The position numbers and the translations under genes are program-made. Source: Micrococcales bacterium 31B (GTDB lineage: Bacteria > Actinomycetota > Actinomycetes > Actinomycetales > Dermabacteraceae). Taken from it: a DNA stretch of 64,000 nucleotides. The notes beneath the pieces are model-generated. The model was not told the DNA's origin, did no database searches, and saw only the letters and a list, made by a program, of their open reading frames with translations. The stretch is from assembly GCA_022803075.1 (NCBI GenBank), contig JAFFTF010000001.1, forward strand, positions 427,573 through 491,572, given 5' to 3'. Positions 37,251 through 46,801 of this stretch are shown piece after piece. Numbering within the stretch: the stretch's first letter is position 1; each line of letters starts with the position of its first letter.

Positions 37251-37392
37251 TATATGCAGCACGGGCGGCGCGTGTCGCGGTGTCGCGGGCCACAATGGCG
37301 TCCGCGCTTGGTGGCGCCCCGTAAACTGGTGGTTGACTTAGAAGCTGGGCGCTGTGGAGCCATGTGGGTGGCGCGCGGCGTTATGAGGAGAC

Positions 37393-37959
37393 ATGAGAAT
37401 GCTGGACAACGTCTTTCAACGCGTGCCGCGACTGCAGCAGGGGTATCACCCCGAGGACGTTGACGCATTTCTTGAGCGGGCTCGCGGGGCCTTCGATTCG
37501 CGTCACAAGGGTGGCGAGACGATGAGCCCCGAGCAGATTCGCGCGACCGTTTTTCGTGTGAAGCGTGGCGGCTACCGCACGGCTCAGGTGGATGCCGTGC
37601 TCGACCGCATTGAGGACGCGTTTGCGGCGCACGAGCGCGAGCAGGCGCTGAATCGGGGCACCGAGAAAGATCTGATGCAGTCGATCAGCGAGAAGGCGAA
37701 GCGCGCTCTGCCGCGTCTCGAGCGTCCCGCAGGGGAGCGCTTTAAGCGCGCGGCCGTGTTCCATATTGCGTATGAGGTGTCGGCGGTCGATGAGTTCTGC
37801 GATCGGTTGTACTCCTATTTCACGTCGGGTGCGCCCATGTCGGTCGATGAGGTGCGCCGGGTGGCGTTCCCGCGAGTGCATGGGCGCAAAGGGTACGACG
37901 AGGCGACCGTGGACGTCTTTCTTGAGTTCGTCGTCGAGGTGATGGTGCGCGTTCGCTAG
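37393..37959 (+). CDS. DivIVA-domain repeat protein
   Basis: 188-residue protein with three copies of the short DivIVA-type motif: GYHPEDVDAFLERAR, GYRTAQVDAVLDRIEDAF and GYDEATVDVFLEFVVEV. It resembles the actinobacterial DivIVA repeat family, whose function is not established; DivIVA itself marks membrane curvature and cell poles. Unlike DivIVA there is no long coiled coil. GAGGAG precedes the ATG; TATATATG-like sequence about 140 bases upstream (near 37250) could be part of the promoter. Confidence 0.85.
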   Translation: MRMLDNVFQRVPRLQQGYHPEDVDAFLERARGAFDSRHKGGETMSPEQIRATVFRVKRGGYRTAQVDAVLDRIEDAFAAHEREQALNRGTEKDLMQSISEKAKRALPRLERPAGERFKRAAVFHIAYEVSAVDEFCDRLYSYFTSGAPMSVDEVRRVAFPRVHGRKGYDEATVDVFLEFVVEVMVRVR

Positions 37960-38104
37960 TCGGGCGGTGCCCTCCAAGAATGTGAGTTACGCAGCAGTCG
38001 TACCAATCGTTCGCCGCTGGCCTGCAAGACTGCAAATTCGTTGCCACAGTCGTGCAAAAAATTGCGAACTAACGGTTGCGGACGGGCCCGTGCGGGGGTT
38101 GAAT

Positions 38105-38124
38105 AGTTGAGTATTAAATTAACT
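38105..38124. promoter_or_regulatory. Imperfect palindrome, MarR-like operator candidate, upstream of yceI
   Basis: A 20-base AT-rich palindrome with outer arms AGTT and AACT and six of ten symmetric pairs matching (pattern AGTTnAnT...AnTnAACT). It is 24 bases before the GTG of the YceI gene, in a strikingly AT-rich island. Confidence 0.45.
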
Positions 38125-38147
38125 CGCGTTCAACGATAGGTCTTCCC

Positions 38148-38861
38148 GTGGTACATAACATCGTCCATGAGCAAGCCAAGAAGGGTCGCATGACCCGCAA
38201 GCGCCTCATTCTCATCCTCGTCGCGGCTGCGATCGTCGCCGCTGGCCTCGTATTCGCGGGCACTCGCATCTACGCCAGCACCCTCACCGCCGACGAGCAG
38301 TTCGCCGCCCAGGGTGCCGCGGGTGCGAGTATCGCAGCAGCAGACGCGACGGGCACCTGGAGCGTCGCGACCGACAGCAACGCCGGCTACCGCGTGGGCG
38401 AGGTCCTGGCTGGCCAGCAAGTCACCGTCACCGGCCGCACCACCGAGGTCACGGGTACCGTGTCGATCGCCGACTCGAAGATCGAATCCGGCACCATCAC
38501 GGTGAACCTCACCAACGTCGCCACCGACGATGAGGGCCGCGACGAGCAGTTCCGCAGCCTCGTGATCGACACGGCGGCAAACCCCGAGGCCACCTTCGTC
38601 CTCACCTCGCCCGTCGACCTCGGCGACCTCACCGGCACCGCCACGGACATCGCCGCTACCGGCGACCTCACGATCAAGGGAGTCACCCAGAGCGTCGACG
38701 TCACGCTCAAGGCGGCAGCCCTCAGCGCCACCTCGGTCAGCGTCTCGGTGGACATCCCGCTCACCTGGACCGACTTCGGCGTCACGCCGCCGGACCTCGG
38801 CTTCGTCAAGGTCGAGAACACGGGCAGCATCGAAGCCCTGTTGACGCTCAACAAGCAGTAA
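38148..38861 (+). CDS. YceI-family protein with N-terminal membrane anchor
   Basis: 237 residues: a short basic N-terminus, one hydrophobic segment (about residues 19-40), a linker, and a YceI/lipocalin-like beta-barrel (GTWSVATDSNAGYRVGEVL, TVSIADSKIESGTITVNL, DLTIKGVTQSVDVTL). YceI barrels bind isoprenoid or other amphiphilic lipids; the ligand here is unknown. GTG start with AGGT six bases upstream. No cytochrome b561 partner is adjacent. Confidence 0.9.
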   Translation: MVHNIVHEQAKKGRMTRKRLILILVAAAIVAAGLVFAGTRIYASTLTADEQFAAQGAAGASIAAADATGTWSVATDSNAGYRVGEVLAGQQVTVTGRTTEVTGTVSIADSKIESGTITVNLTNVATDDEGRDEQFRSLVIDTAANPEATFVLTSPVDLGDLTGTATDIAATGDLTIKGVTQSVDVTLKAAALSATSVSVSVDIPLTWTDFGVTPPDLGFVKVENTGSIEALLTLNKQ

Positions 38862-39202
38862 CCCATCACGAGCACTGACTATCGCGTGGCCGTGAGCCAC
38901 ACCGCCAGAAGCACCAGCGCGCCTCGCATTTCTGTGGGGCGCGCTGTCGTGTTGCCGGGACGGGGCCGAGCTGCAGGCGGGCCACGCGGCGTCCATAATA
39001 AGAATGGCGTTGCCCGGACCGCGCGGATGGCCCACCAGGCGTTGTGGGGGAACCCTGATCGGGGCCGATCCACTACACTGTCATGCGGCCCGTGCACCAC
39101 GGACACCCGCCCAATCATGCCTTCGTCCGCCCGTTTCGCCGCCCGGCCACCAGCGCCCCGCGAGCAGGCCGATCACGAACCGACCTCCGCGAAGGAGCCA
39201 CG
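38862..39202. other. Intergenic region between yceI and the ABC transporter operon
   Basis: 341 bases. A GC-rich hairpin at 38916-38945 (AGCGCGCCTC with GGGGCGCGCT) may end yceI transcription, although no T-run follows. TACACT at 39072-39077 could be a -10 for the transporter operon. Open frames here lack start signals. Confidence 0.4.
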
Positions 39203-40450
39203 ATGAATGACCCCAAGTTTATGCACCAGGACCCTGGAATCCAGCGACTCATCGTGGCCGCCCGGCGCAGTCAGTCGCGGCGCGTGTCGCGCCGCTCGGC
39301 TCTCGCCCTCGCGGGTGGTGGCTCACTCGCCGCCCTGCTCGCGGCCTGCGGCACCGGTGGCGCGGGCACCTCGACGAACGCGACTCCCGGCGCCACCGCG
39401 ATCGCCTCCCTCAAACCGGCCGCGACCACGGCACTCAACGTGGCCAACTGGACCCAATACATCGACCAAAACGACGACGGCTCCGAGTTCCCCACCCTCG
39501 CGGCGTTCGAAAAGGCCAACGGCGTCACGGTCGAATACTCCGAAGACATCAACGACAACAACGAATATTGGGGCAAGATCCAAGGCCAGCTCGCGCAGGG
39601 CCAAGACATCGGCGAAGACCTTATCGTGGTCACCGAATGGCTGGTCAGCCGCATGATCGCCCTCGGCTACGGGCTCGAACCCGACCCGCAGGCGATACCC
39701 CTCACGCGTAACGTCGTCGACTCGCTGAAAGACCCGGCCTTCGACCCCGGCCGCAAGCACTCCGTGACCTGGCAGGCGGGCTTCACGGGCCTCGCCTACA
39801 ACAAGGAGGCATACCCGCAGGGCATCAAAACCCTCGACGACCTGTGGGCCCCCGCGCTCAAGGGAAAAGTCGAGGTGTTCTACGAAATGCGCGACACCAT
39901 GGGCCTGATTCTGCGCTCACAGGGCGTCGACATCTCCGGCACGTGGGGCCAGGCCGAGTTCGACAAGGGCCTTGAGGTGCTCGAGACGAACATCAAGAAC
40001 GGCCAGATTCGCCAGGTTAAGGGCAACGACTACAAACAAGACCTGATCACCGGCGACGCCGTCGCCACGATGGCCTGGTCGGGCGACATCACCCAGATCA
40101 ACGCCGAGAACGGCGACAAGTGGGCCTTCGTGATGCCCGAGTCGGGCGGCACCATCTGGTCCGACAACATGGTGATACCTCGGGCCGCTCCCAACGCGCT
40201 CAACGCTCAAAAGTTCATGGACTACTACTATCAGCCCGAGGTCGCAGCCCAGGTCGCCGCCTATGTGCAGTTCATCTGCCCGGTCCAGGGCGCCCGCGAG
40301 GCGATGGCGTCCGTCGACCCCTCGCTGGTCGACAACGAGTTGATCTTCCCGAGCGACGAAACCCTGCGCAGCGTGCAGCTGTTCCGGCCCCTCGCGGCCG
40401 CCGAAGAAACCTCGTTCAACAAGGGCTTCGCGGCCGTGGTTGGGGCTTGA
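39203..40450 (+). CDS. potD: Polyamine-type ABC transporter substrate-binding lipoprotein
   Basis: 415-residue extracytoplasmic binding protein of the PotD/PotF type. The N-terminus has twin arginines (VSRRSALALAGGG) and a lipobox (AALLAAC), so it is probably Tat-exported and lipidated. The mature part fits the family (NVANWTQYIDQN, FEKANGVTVEYSEDINDNNEYWGKI, NAEVAQVMPESGGTIW-like region near residue 315). GAAGGAG precedes the ATG. It starts a four-gene operon with overlapping stop/start codons. Specificity for spermidine or putrescine is by family only. Confidence 0.9.
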   Translation: MNDPKFMHQDPGIQRLIVAARRSQSRRVSRRSALALAGGGSLAALLAACGTGGAGTSTNATPGATAIASLKPAATTALNVANWTQYIDQNDDGSEFPTLAAFEKANGVTVEYSEDINDNNEYWGKIQGQLAQGQDIGEDLIVVTEWLVSRMIALGYGLEPDPQAIPLTRNVVDSLKDPAFDPGRKHSVTWQAGFTGLAYNKEAYPQGIKTLDDLWAPALKGKVEVFYEMRDTMGLILRSQGVDISGTWGQAEFDKGLEVLETNIKNGQIRQVKGNDYKQDLITGDAVATMAWSGDITQINAENGDKWAFVMPESGGTIWSDNMVIPRAAPNALNAQKFMDYYYQPEVAAQVAAYVQFICPVQGAREAMASVDPSLVDNELIFPSDETLRSVQLFRPLAAAEETSFNKGFAAVVGA

Positions 40451-41742
40451 TGGCCGCGTTCTGGGGCCGGTCGCGGTCCCGCACGACCCGTTCCGGCGCG
40501 GACGCTCCGGTGGCCCGCCCGCCCGCCACCTCCGAGAATGCGGCCTCCCGCAGCCTCGTTCTCAACCGCGTCACGAAGCGATTCGAGAGTTTTGTCGCGG
40601 TTGACGACCTCTCGCTCACCGTTCCGGGAGGTTCGTTCTTCGCGCTGCTCGGCCCCTCGGGCTGCGGCAAGACGACGACCCTGCGTATGGTGGCAGGCCT
40701 CGAACTGCCCGATGCGGGCTCCATCAGCATCGGCCCGGACGACATCACACTCGCGGACCCGCACCGCCGACCCGTCAACACGGTCTTTCAGTCGTACGCA
40801 TTGTTTCCGCACCTCGACATCCTCGAAAACGTGGCCTTCGGGCTGCGTCGCCGCCGGGTGCGAGGCGCCGAGGCGCTCGCGATGCAGGCCCTCGACATGG
40901 TGGAGCTCGCGCACGTGGCGCGCCGCCGCCCCCATCAGCTCTCGGGCGGTCAGCAGCAGCGCATCGCCCTGGCCCGCGCCGTGGTCAACGAACCCGACGT
41001 CCTGCTGCTCGACGAACCGCTCGGCGCCCTCGACCTCAAACTGCGTCGGCAAATGCAGGTCGAGTTGAAGCGCATTCAGGCCTCGCTCGGCCTCACCTTC
41101 GTGCACGTCACGCACGATCAGGAGGAGGCCATGACCATGGCCGATACGGTGGCCGTCATGAATCAGGGCCGCATCGAGCAAATGGGCGCCCCCGCCGAGC
41201 TCTACGAACTGCCGCACACCGCATTCGTCGCAAATTTTCTCGGGCAGTCAAACCTCATGCGTGGTCGCATCGTGGGCCGCGAGCTGAGCCTCACCACCGT
41301 GGGTCAACACGACCTGGTCGTGCGGGTGCAGGGCGCCACGGTGCGCGTTCCCGAGGAGCGCTCGGTGGTCACCTCGGGCGAGATCGTGGTCGGCGTGCGT
41401 CCCGAAAAGGCGCGGCTCGTGCGCGAAGGCGAAACCGTCGCGGCTCAAGAGAATGCCATCGTCTCGGGAAATCTCATCGACGCCTCGTTTGCGGGTGTCT
41501 CCACGCAATACATGGTGGCCTTCGAGGACCTCGGCACCATGACCGTGTTCTCGCAAAACCTCGACGGCCATGTGCTGCGACCCGGCGCCGCGACAAGCGT
41601 GGCCTGGGCCGCGCAACACACCTTTGGCCTCGCGCCGGACCAAGACCTGCGCGCGGGCATCACCGAGGCGACGGGGGAACAGGCGGAGCTCCTGCGCGAG
41701 CAGTTGGACCTCGACGGCGCGAGCGACGCCGTGGGGTCATGA
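40450..41742 (+). CDS. potA: Polyamine-type ABC transporter ATP-binding protein
   Basis: 430-residue ATPase of the transporter. After about 35 unconserved residues come Walker A GPSGCGKTT, Q-loop VFQSYALFPHLD, signature LSGGQQQRIALARA, Walker B VLLLDEPLGALD and the switch His in VHVTHDQEEA. A C-terminal TOBE-type domain (about residues 275-400) follows. The ATG overlaps the potD stop and the stop overlaps potB, so the subunits are translationally coupled. Confidence 0.94.
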   Translation: MAAFWGRSRSRTTRSGADAPVARPPATSENAASRSLVLNRVTKRFESFVAVDDLSLTVPGGSFFALLGPSGCGKTTTLRMVAGLELPDAGSISIGPDDITLADPHRRPVNTVFQSYALFPHLDILENVAFGLRRRRVRGAEALAMQALDMVELAHVARRRPHQLSGGQQQRIALARAVVNEPDVLLLDEPLGALDLKLRRQMQVELKRIQASLGLTFVHVTHDQEEAMTMADTVAVMNQGRIEQMGAPAELYELPHTAFVANFLGQSNLMRGRIVGRELSLTTVGQHDLVVRVQGATVRVPEERSVVTSGEIVVGVRPEKARLVREGETVAAQENAIVSGNLIDASFAGVSTQYMVAFEDLGTMTVFSQNLDGHVLRPGAATSVAWAAQHTFGLAPDQDLRAGITEATGEQAELLREQLDLDGASDAVGS

Positions 41743-42665
41743 CGGGCGCCGGGCCCGAGAGCGGTTCGCAACCGAGCGCGGCGGGACTGCGCTCCCGGCA
41801 GCGTCGACGCGCGCGCCGGGCCTACTGGCTGATCGCCCCGGGCCTGATCTACCTCGCGGTGTTCTTCGTCGCGCCGCTCGCCTCTCTCGTCTCGACCTCG
41901 CTGTACGTTCCCGTGCCGGGCGGCCAATTCGGTCAATTCATGCCCGCCTTCAACGTAGCCAACTACGCCCAGGCGATCGTGGGCGACGCCAACTGGGTGC
42001 CGCTGCTGCGCAGTTTCGCCTACGCGGGAATCGCCACCGTGGCGACTCTATTGATCGGGTTTCCCATGGCGTACCTGATCGCGGTGCGGTTGCGCGGACG
42101 CCCCCTGGCCCAGGGAATCCTGCTGGTACTGCTGATTGCGCCCTTCTTCACGAGCTTCATCCTGCGCACGATTGCGTGGAAGCAGATCCTCGCCGACGAG
42201 GGATTCGTTGTGCAGGCGCTGCGCGCCCTCGCCCTGCTGCCCGCCGATGGGCACCTCACGGCGACCCCGTTTGCCGTAGTCGCGGGCATCACGTACAACT
42301 TCCTCGCCTTCATGGCCCTGCCCATTTACGCGGCGCTCGAACGCCTCGACCCGCGACTGCTGGAGGCCGCGAGTGATCTCTACGCATCGCGCACCACCGT
42401 GTTCCGCACCGTCGTGTGGCCGCTCGCCCGGCCGGGTGTCGTGGCGGGCACTCTGCTGACCTTCATCCCCGCCGTGGGCGACTACGTGAACGCGGTGCTG
42501 CTCGGCAACCCGACCACCAACATGATCGGGCAGGTGATCGACTCCAGTTTCATGCGCACGGGCGACTATCCCACGGCGGCCGTGCTCTCGCTGCTGCTGA
42601 TGGCCTCCATCGTGGGGGTCGTGACGCTGTACGTGCGACGCGCGGGCACGGAGGACCTCGTATGA
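41739..42665 (+). CDS. potB: Polyamine-type ABC transporter permease (PotB-like)
   Basis: 308-residue inner-membrane subunit with about six helices. The EAA-loop that docks on PotA reads LEAASDLYASRTTVFRTVVWPLARPG. A short Arg-rich N-terminus precedes the first helix. ATGA overlaps on both sides link it with potA and potC. Confidence 0.93.
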   Translation: MTGAGPESGSQPSAAGLRSRQRRRARRAYWLIAPGLIYLAVFFVAPLASLVSTSLYVPVPGGQFGQFMPAFNVANYAQAIVGDANWVPLLRSFAYAGIATVATLLIGFPMAYLIAVRLRGRPLAQGILLVLLIAPFFTSFILRTIAWKQILADEGFVVQALRALALLPADGHLTATPFAVVAGITYNFLAFMALPIYAALERLDPRLLEAASDLYASRTTVFRTVVWPLARPGVVAGTLLTFIPAVGDYVNAVLLGNPTTNMIGQVIDSSFMRTGDYPTAAVLSLLLMASIVGVVTLYVRRAGTEDLV

Positions 42666-43480
42666 GCGCGCGGATGCGCCGCCCCGTGCGGCCGGGACTC
42701 TGGCTCGTGCCGCTGCTCGCGGCGGGCGGTTTCGTGTTCCTCCTGCTGCCCATCGCGTACACGGTCGCCTTCTCGTTCAACGACGGCGGGCGTAACAATC
42801 TCACGTGGCGCGGATTCACGTGGGAGAACTGGGCCAACCCCTGCGCCAACCCCGCCGTGTGCGAGGCCCTGGGCAACTCCCTGCTGGTGGGTGGCGTGTC
42901 GACCCTCGCGGCGACGGCGCTCGGCACGCTCATGGCGATCGGCCTCGTGCGCTATCGGTTTCGCGCGCGTGGACTCGTGAACTATCTCGTGTTCTTGCCC
43001 ATGGCTACCCCCGAGGTGGTGATGGGGTCTTCGCTGCTGGCCCAGTTTCTCGCCCTCGGCCAGAACCCCGGCTTCGTCACCGTACTGCTGGCGCACATTC
43101 TGTTTTGCCTCTCGTTCGTTGTGGTGACCGTCAAGGCGCGCGTGGCGGGGCTGAACCCGCAGATCGAGGAGGCCGCCGCCGACCTCTACGCGTCGCGCGC
43201 GGCGGTGTTCTGGCGCGTGACGTTCCCCATGTTGTTGCCGGGAATTCTATCGGCGGCCCTATTGGCCTTCGCCCTCTCCATCGACGACTTCATCATCACC
43301 AACTTCAACGCCGGCAGCTTCGACACGTTCCCCAAGTTCGTCTATGTGGCGGCGCAGCGAGGGGTCCCCGCTACGGCAAATGTCGTGGGCACGGCACTTT
43401 TCGTGATCGCATTGGTCGTCGTGGTGGCGCAGCAAGTGGTGGCGGCGCAACGACGCAGGGCCCTCGCGTCCCAAAGGTAA
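42662..43480 (+). CDS. potC: Polyamine-type ABC transporter permease (PotC-like)
   Basis: 272-residue second permease subunit with about six helices. The docking loop is IEEAAADLYASRAAVFWRVTFPMLLPG, followed by LAFALSIDDFIITNFNAGS, typical of PotC. It starts inside the potB stop codon and ends the operon; dxr begins about 100 bases later with its own start signals. Confidence 0.93.
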   Translation: MSARMRRPVRPGLWLVPLLAAGGFVFLLLPIAYTVAFSFNDGGRNNLTWRGFTWENWANPCANPAVCEALGNSLLVGGVSTLAATALGTLMAIGLVRYRFRARGLVNYLVFLPMATPEVVMGSSLLAQFLALGQNPGFVTVLLAHILFCLSFVVVTVKARVAGLNPQIEEAAADLYASRAAVFWRVTFPMLLPGILSAALLAFALSIDDFIITNFNAGSFDTFPKFVYVAAQRGVPATANVVGTALFVIALVVVVAQQVVAAQRRRALASQR

Positions 43481-43582
43481 CCGCAGAGTCGGACGACCGG
43501 CCTCGCTGCCAAAATCTTCACTCAAGCCGCAGGCGAGGATACGACAGAGCTCAGAGAACTGGGTGACAATGAGGGAGTGACT

Positions 43583-44827
43583 GTGCGCAAGATTTGCCTC
43601 CTTGGCTCGACCGGTTCCGTGGGTACCCAGGCGATCGAGGTCTGCCTCGAACACCCCGAGCGGTTCTCGGTGGTGGCGCTCGCGTCTGGCGGGGGCAACC
43701 TCGACCTGCTCGCCGAGCAGGCTGTCGCGACCCGGCCCGCGCTCGTGGCCGTGGCCCGGGAGGGTCTGCTCGATCAGCTGCGCGAGGCCATCGCCCGCCG
43801 CGACCCCGCGTACTCCCCGCAGCTCGTGGAGGGCATGCAGGGCATCTTGGAGGCCGCGGTCGTGAGCTGTGATGTGGTGCTCAACGGCATCACCGGTTCG
43901 ATCGGCCTGGAGCCGACCCTCGCGGCGCTCGGGGCGGGCCGCACGTTAGCCCTGGCCAACAAGGAATCGCTGATTATTGGCGGACGCCTCGTGACCGACT
44001 TGGCCCGGCCCGGCCAGATCGTGCCCGTGGACAGTGAACATTGCGCCCTGGCCCAGTGCCTGCAGCCCGGCCAGTTTGCCCGCGGCGCGCGGCCGGGCGA
44101 CGCCCTCGCCGGGCCGGATGTGAAGCGACTCGTGCTCACGGCGAGCGGCGGCCCCTTTCGCGGGCGTTCGCGGGCCGAGCTCGAGACGGTAGACGTCGCG
44201 GCGGCGCTGAATCACCCCACGTGGTCGATGGGCCCCGTCATCACCACCAACTCGGCGACGCTCGTCAATAAGGCGCTCGAAGTGATCGAGGCGCACCTCC
44301 TCTTTGGCGTTCCCTATGACCGCATCGATGTCGTGGTGCATCCGCAGTCTCTCGTGCACTCGATGGTCGAATACGTGGATGGCACCACGATGGTGCAGGC
44401 CAGCCCGCCGAGCATGAAGTTGCCGATCGCGTGGGCCCTCGGGTTCCCCGATCGTGTGCCGGGTGCGATCCCCGGCTGCGATTGGACGCGGGCGTCCACC
44501 TGGACCTTCGAACCGCTCGACGAGACCGTGTTCGAGGCCGTCGCGCTCGCGCGCACCTACGGCGCGCAGGGCGGCGTCCAGCCCGCCCTGTTTAACGCCG
44601 CCAACGAGGTGGCCGTGCAGGCGTTCTTCGACGGCCGCGGCACGTTCCTCGGCATTCTCGACACCATCAAGGCGGTCTGCGACGACCCCGCGCGGCCCCA
44701 AGCGGAGCAGAACCTCACGCTGGAGGCCGTGCTCGCGGCCGATGCGTGGGCACGGCAGGCCGCGGCGCGTATCGTGGACGCCTCGGGTGGCGCGTTGGTT
44801 GCCCCCGCGGCGGGGGAGGCACGCTAA
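43583..44827 (+). CDS. dxr: 1-deoxy-D-xylulose 5-phosphate reductoisomerase
   Basis: Makes 2-C-methyl-D-erythritol 4-phosphate, the first committed step of the MEP isoprenoid pathway, using NADPH and a divalent metal. 414 residues with the NADPH motif LLGSTGSVGTQAI, NKESLIIGG, PVDSEHCALAQCL, ASGGPFRG and HPTWSMGPVITTNSATLVNKALEVIEAH (the string is conserved throughout). GTG 43583 is chosen since GAGGGAG lies five bases upstream; GTG 43577 would lie within that site. rseP overlaps the stop. Confidence 0.96.
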   Translation: MRKICLLGSTGSVGTQAIEVCLEHPERFSVVALASGGGNLDLLAEQAVATRPALVAVAREGLLDQLREAIARRDPAYSPQLVEGMQGILEAAVVSCDVVLNGITGSIGLEPTLAALGAGRTLALANKESLIIGGRLVTDLARPGQIVPVDSEHCALAQCLQPGQFARGARPGDALAGPDVKRLVLTASGGPFRGRSRAELETVDVAAALNHPTWSMGPVITTNSATLVNKALEVIEAHLLFGVPYDRIDVVVHPQSLVHSMVEYVDGTTMVQASPPSMKLPIAWALGFPDRVPGAIPGCDWTRASTWTFEPLDETVFEAVALARTYGAQGGVQPALFNAANEVAVQAFFDGRGTFLGILDTIKAVCDDPARPQAEQNLTLEAVLAADAWARQAAARIVDASGGALVAPAAGEAR

Positions 44828-46158
44828 TGGAGGCCACGCTCGCATTCATCCTAGGCATCGTGATCTTCGTGGTCGGCCTGGGGCTGTCCATCGCCCTGCA
44901 CGAGCTCGGCCACCTGATTCCCGCCAAGCGGTTCAACGTCAAGGTGACGCAGTACATGGTGGGGTTTGGCCCCACGCTGTTCTCGCGTCGGCGGGGAGAA
45001 ACCGAATACGGCATTAAGGCGATCCCCTTCGGTGGATACATTCGCATGATCGGCATGTATCTGCCGCGCAAAGGCGAATCCGAAGACACCATCCGTAACG
45101 ACTCGACGGGCTTCGCGCAGCAATTGAGCCGCGACGGGGAGACACTCGGTGGCGAAGTGATCGGCCCCGAGGACCGCCACCGCACGTTCGTGGGTCTCGC
45201 GTGGTACAAGAAGATCGTCATCATGTTGTCCGGCCCGCTCATGAACTTCGTGCTCGCCGTCGTCTTTACGATGTTCGCGCTGGTGGGCATCGGCACCCCC
45301 CAGCTGACCAATCAGAATCTGGTGGGCAGTGTCTCGCAGTGCGTGATCACCGAGACCGGCTCCGCCTCCACCACGTCGGGCTGCACCGCGGAGTCGACAC
45401 CGGCGCCCGCCCTCGCGGCGGGAATCCAGCCGGGGGACCGCATCGTCTCCATCAATGCCGTACCGGTCACGGAGTTCAGTGACATCTCGGCCGTCGTGAA
45501 GCCCCTGGGCGGGCAGACGGTGCCGATCGTGGTGGAACGCAACGGGGAGCGCCTGACCCTCAGCATCACGCCCGTCCAGTTCACACGGCCGACCAGCGCC
45601 GAGCCGAATGCGCCGCTCGAAACCTCCGGGTTCCTCGGGGTGGGCGCGTACTTCGACTATGTGCGTTCCTCTCCGGGCGAGGTCACGTCGATCATGTGGA
45701 TGCAGTTCAGTGCGACCGCCGAGAGCATCATCAATCTGCCTCATCGCATGGTCGATGTCGCGCAAACGACGTTCTCGGGTGAAGACCGTGACCCCAACGG
45801 GCCGATCGGCATCGTGGGGGTCGCGCGATTCTCGGGTGAGATCGTGCAGGCCGAGGTGCCGGGATTCGACACCAAAGAGAAGGCCGCCACCATCTTACAG
45901 GTGCTCGCCTCACTCAATATGGCGCTCTTCGCGTTCAATCTGGTGCCGCTGCTGCCCCTCGACGGCGGCCACGTGCTCGCGGCCGTGATCGACGGGGTGC
46001 GGGGCGTGTTTGCCAAGATGCGTCGCAGGGCGGCGCCCCGTCCGTTCGACATTTCGCGGCTGATGCCGCTGACCGTCGTGGTGTTCCTCCTGATTGCGAG
46101 CATGAGCGTGATGCTCGTGATTGCCGACGTGTTTAACCCCATCTCACTGTTCGGTTGA
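44827..46158 (+). CDS. rseP: Site-2 intramembrane metalloprotease RseP
   Basis: Zinc protease that cuts substrates within the membrane, such as anti-sigma factors and remnant signal peptides. 443 residues: first helix with HELGH (His25, Glu26, His29), a PDZ domain in the external loop (about residues 195-260, GIQPGDRIVSINAVPV), and a C-terminal helix with LLPLDGGHVLAA. An extra segment with two Cys residues (SQCVITETGS, SGCTAE) lies before the PDZ domain. It starts in the dxr stop codon, a pairing common in bacteria. Confidence 0.95.
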   Translation: MEATLAFILGIVIFVVGLGLSIALHELGHLIPAKRFNVKVTQYMVGFGPTLFSRRRGETEYGIKAIPFGGYIRMIGMYLPRKGESEDTIRNDSTGFAQQLSRDGETLGGEVIGPEDRHRTFVGLAWYKKIVIMLSGPLMNFVLAVVFTMFALVGIGTPQLTNQNLVGSVSQCVITETGSASTTSGCTAESTPAPALAAGIQPGDRIVSINAVPVTEFSDISAVVKPLGGQTVPIVVERNGERLTLSITPVQFTRPTSAEPNAPLETSGFLGVGAYFDYVRSSPGEVTSIMWMQFSATAESIINLPHRMVDVAQTTFSGEDRDPNGPIGIVGVARFSGEIVQAEVPGFDTKEKAATILQVLASLNMALFAFNLVPLLPLDGGHVLAAVIDGVRGVFAKMRRRAAPRPFDISRLMPLTVVVFLLIASMSVMLVIADVFNPISLFG

Positions 46159-46209
46159 AGTCGCGGGGAGTAGCCTGGAGTCATCGCCTAAGTGATACGG
46201 GGATGCGTG

Positions 46210-46695
46210 ATGGTTTGTCGTGAGGGGCGTGGCGAAGGCGCTCGCGTGTCGCGCCGAGGGGTCTTGCGTCGGCTGCATGGGCTGCTTGGCCTCGTCGGAG
46301 TCGCGCATCTGCCCATAGTCGCTGGGTGTTCGCAAAGCCCGGAGGCACAGTTCGCGGAGCACGAGGTCACTCCGGCCGGATACTTCGTACACCCCGACAC
46401 GTCGTCCAAATTGGTGTTGGTTGCGACCGTTGGCGTGCTCGACACGTTCAAGAGCGCACGGGTAGTCTCCGAGAGCGACACCGAGGTGACGGTCGAAATG
46501 CTGCTCTCCACCGAAATCCCCGCGGGCAACACGGCGGTCCCGGAGATCGGCTACGTCTTGACACCGGTCGTTGACTTGGGCGCGGCCCTGGGAGGCCGTT
46601 CGGTGAGAGACTCCAGCGGGGCAGACGTTCCCCTCGCCCCGGAGTTGGAGAGAGCCGCCTACGAGCCCGGTCAGACGGCCCCGCCGAAGCGTTAG
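46210..46695 (+). CDS. Putative lipoprotein, unknown function
   Basis: 161 residues from ATG 46210 (in-frame GTG at 46192 is the alternative). A signal with twin arginines (SRRGVLRRLHGLLG) and lipobox PIVAGC suggest Tat export and lipidation. The mature part of about 125 residues has alternating beta-like segments (GYFVHPDTSSKLVLVATVG, TEVTVEMLLSTEIPAGN) and a Pro-rich basic end. No family recognised. It interrupts the rseP-ispG pair. The start has no strong ribosome binding site. Confidence 0.7.
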   Translation: MVCREGRGEGARVSRRGVLRRLHGLLGLVGVAHLPIVAGCSQSPEAQFAEHEVTPAGYFVHPDTSSKLVLVATVGVLDTFKSARVVSESDTEVTVEMLLSTEIPAGNTAVPEIGYVLTPVVDLGAALGGRSVRDSSGADVPLAPELERAAYEPGQTAPPKR

Positions 46696-46789
46696 CGCCG
46701 GTCCCACGTGGGGCCCGGGCCCCGCGGACGCACTGCAAAGATGACGCGGCCACGCATGGACCGACCGGCCGCCGCGGCCCCGCACGGGG

Positions 46790-46795
46790 CATAAT
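46790..46795 (+). promoter_or_regulatory. -10 element CATAAT of a probable leaderless ispG promoter
   Basis: CATAAT ends six bases before the GTG at 46802, in an AT-rich patch; no ribosome binding site is seen. TAATAT, overlapping it, is an alternative hexamer. Confidence 0.5.
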
Positions 46796-46801
46796 ATTCA
46801 C

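Noticed and set aside
39083-39202. Upstream extension of the substrate-binding protein
   Set aside because: ATG 39203 has an excellent GAAGGAG and is followed by a complete Tat/lipoprotein signal; the 40 residues before it are unconserved.
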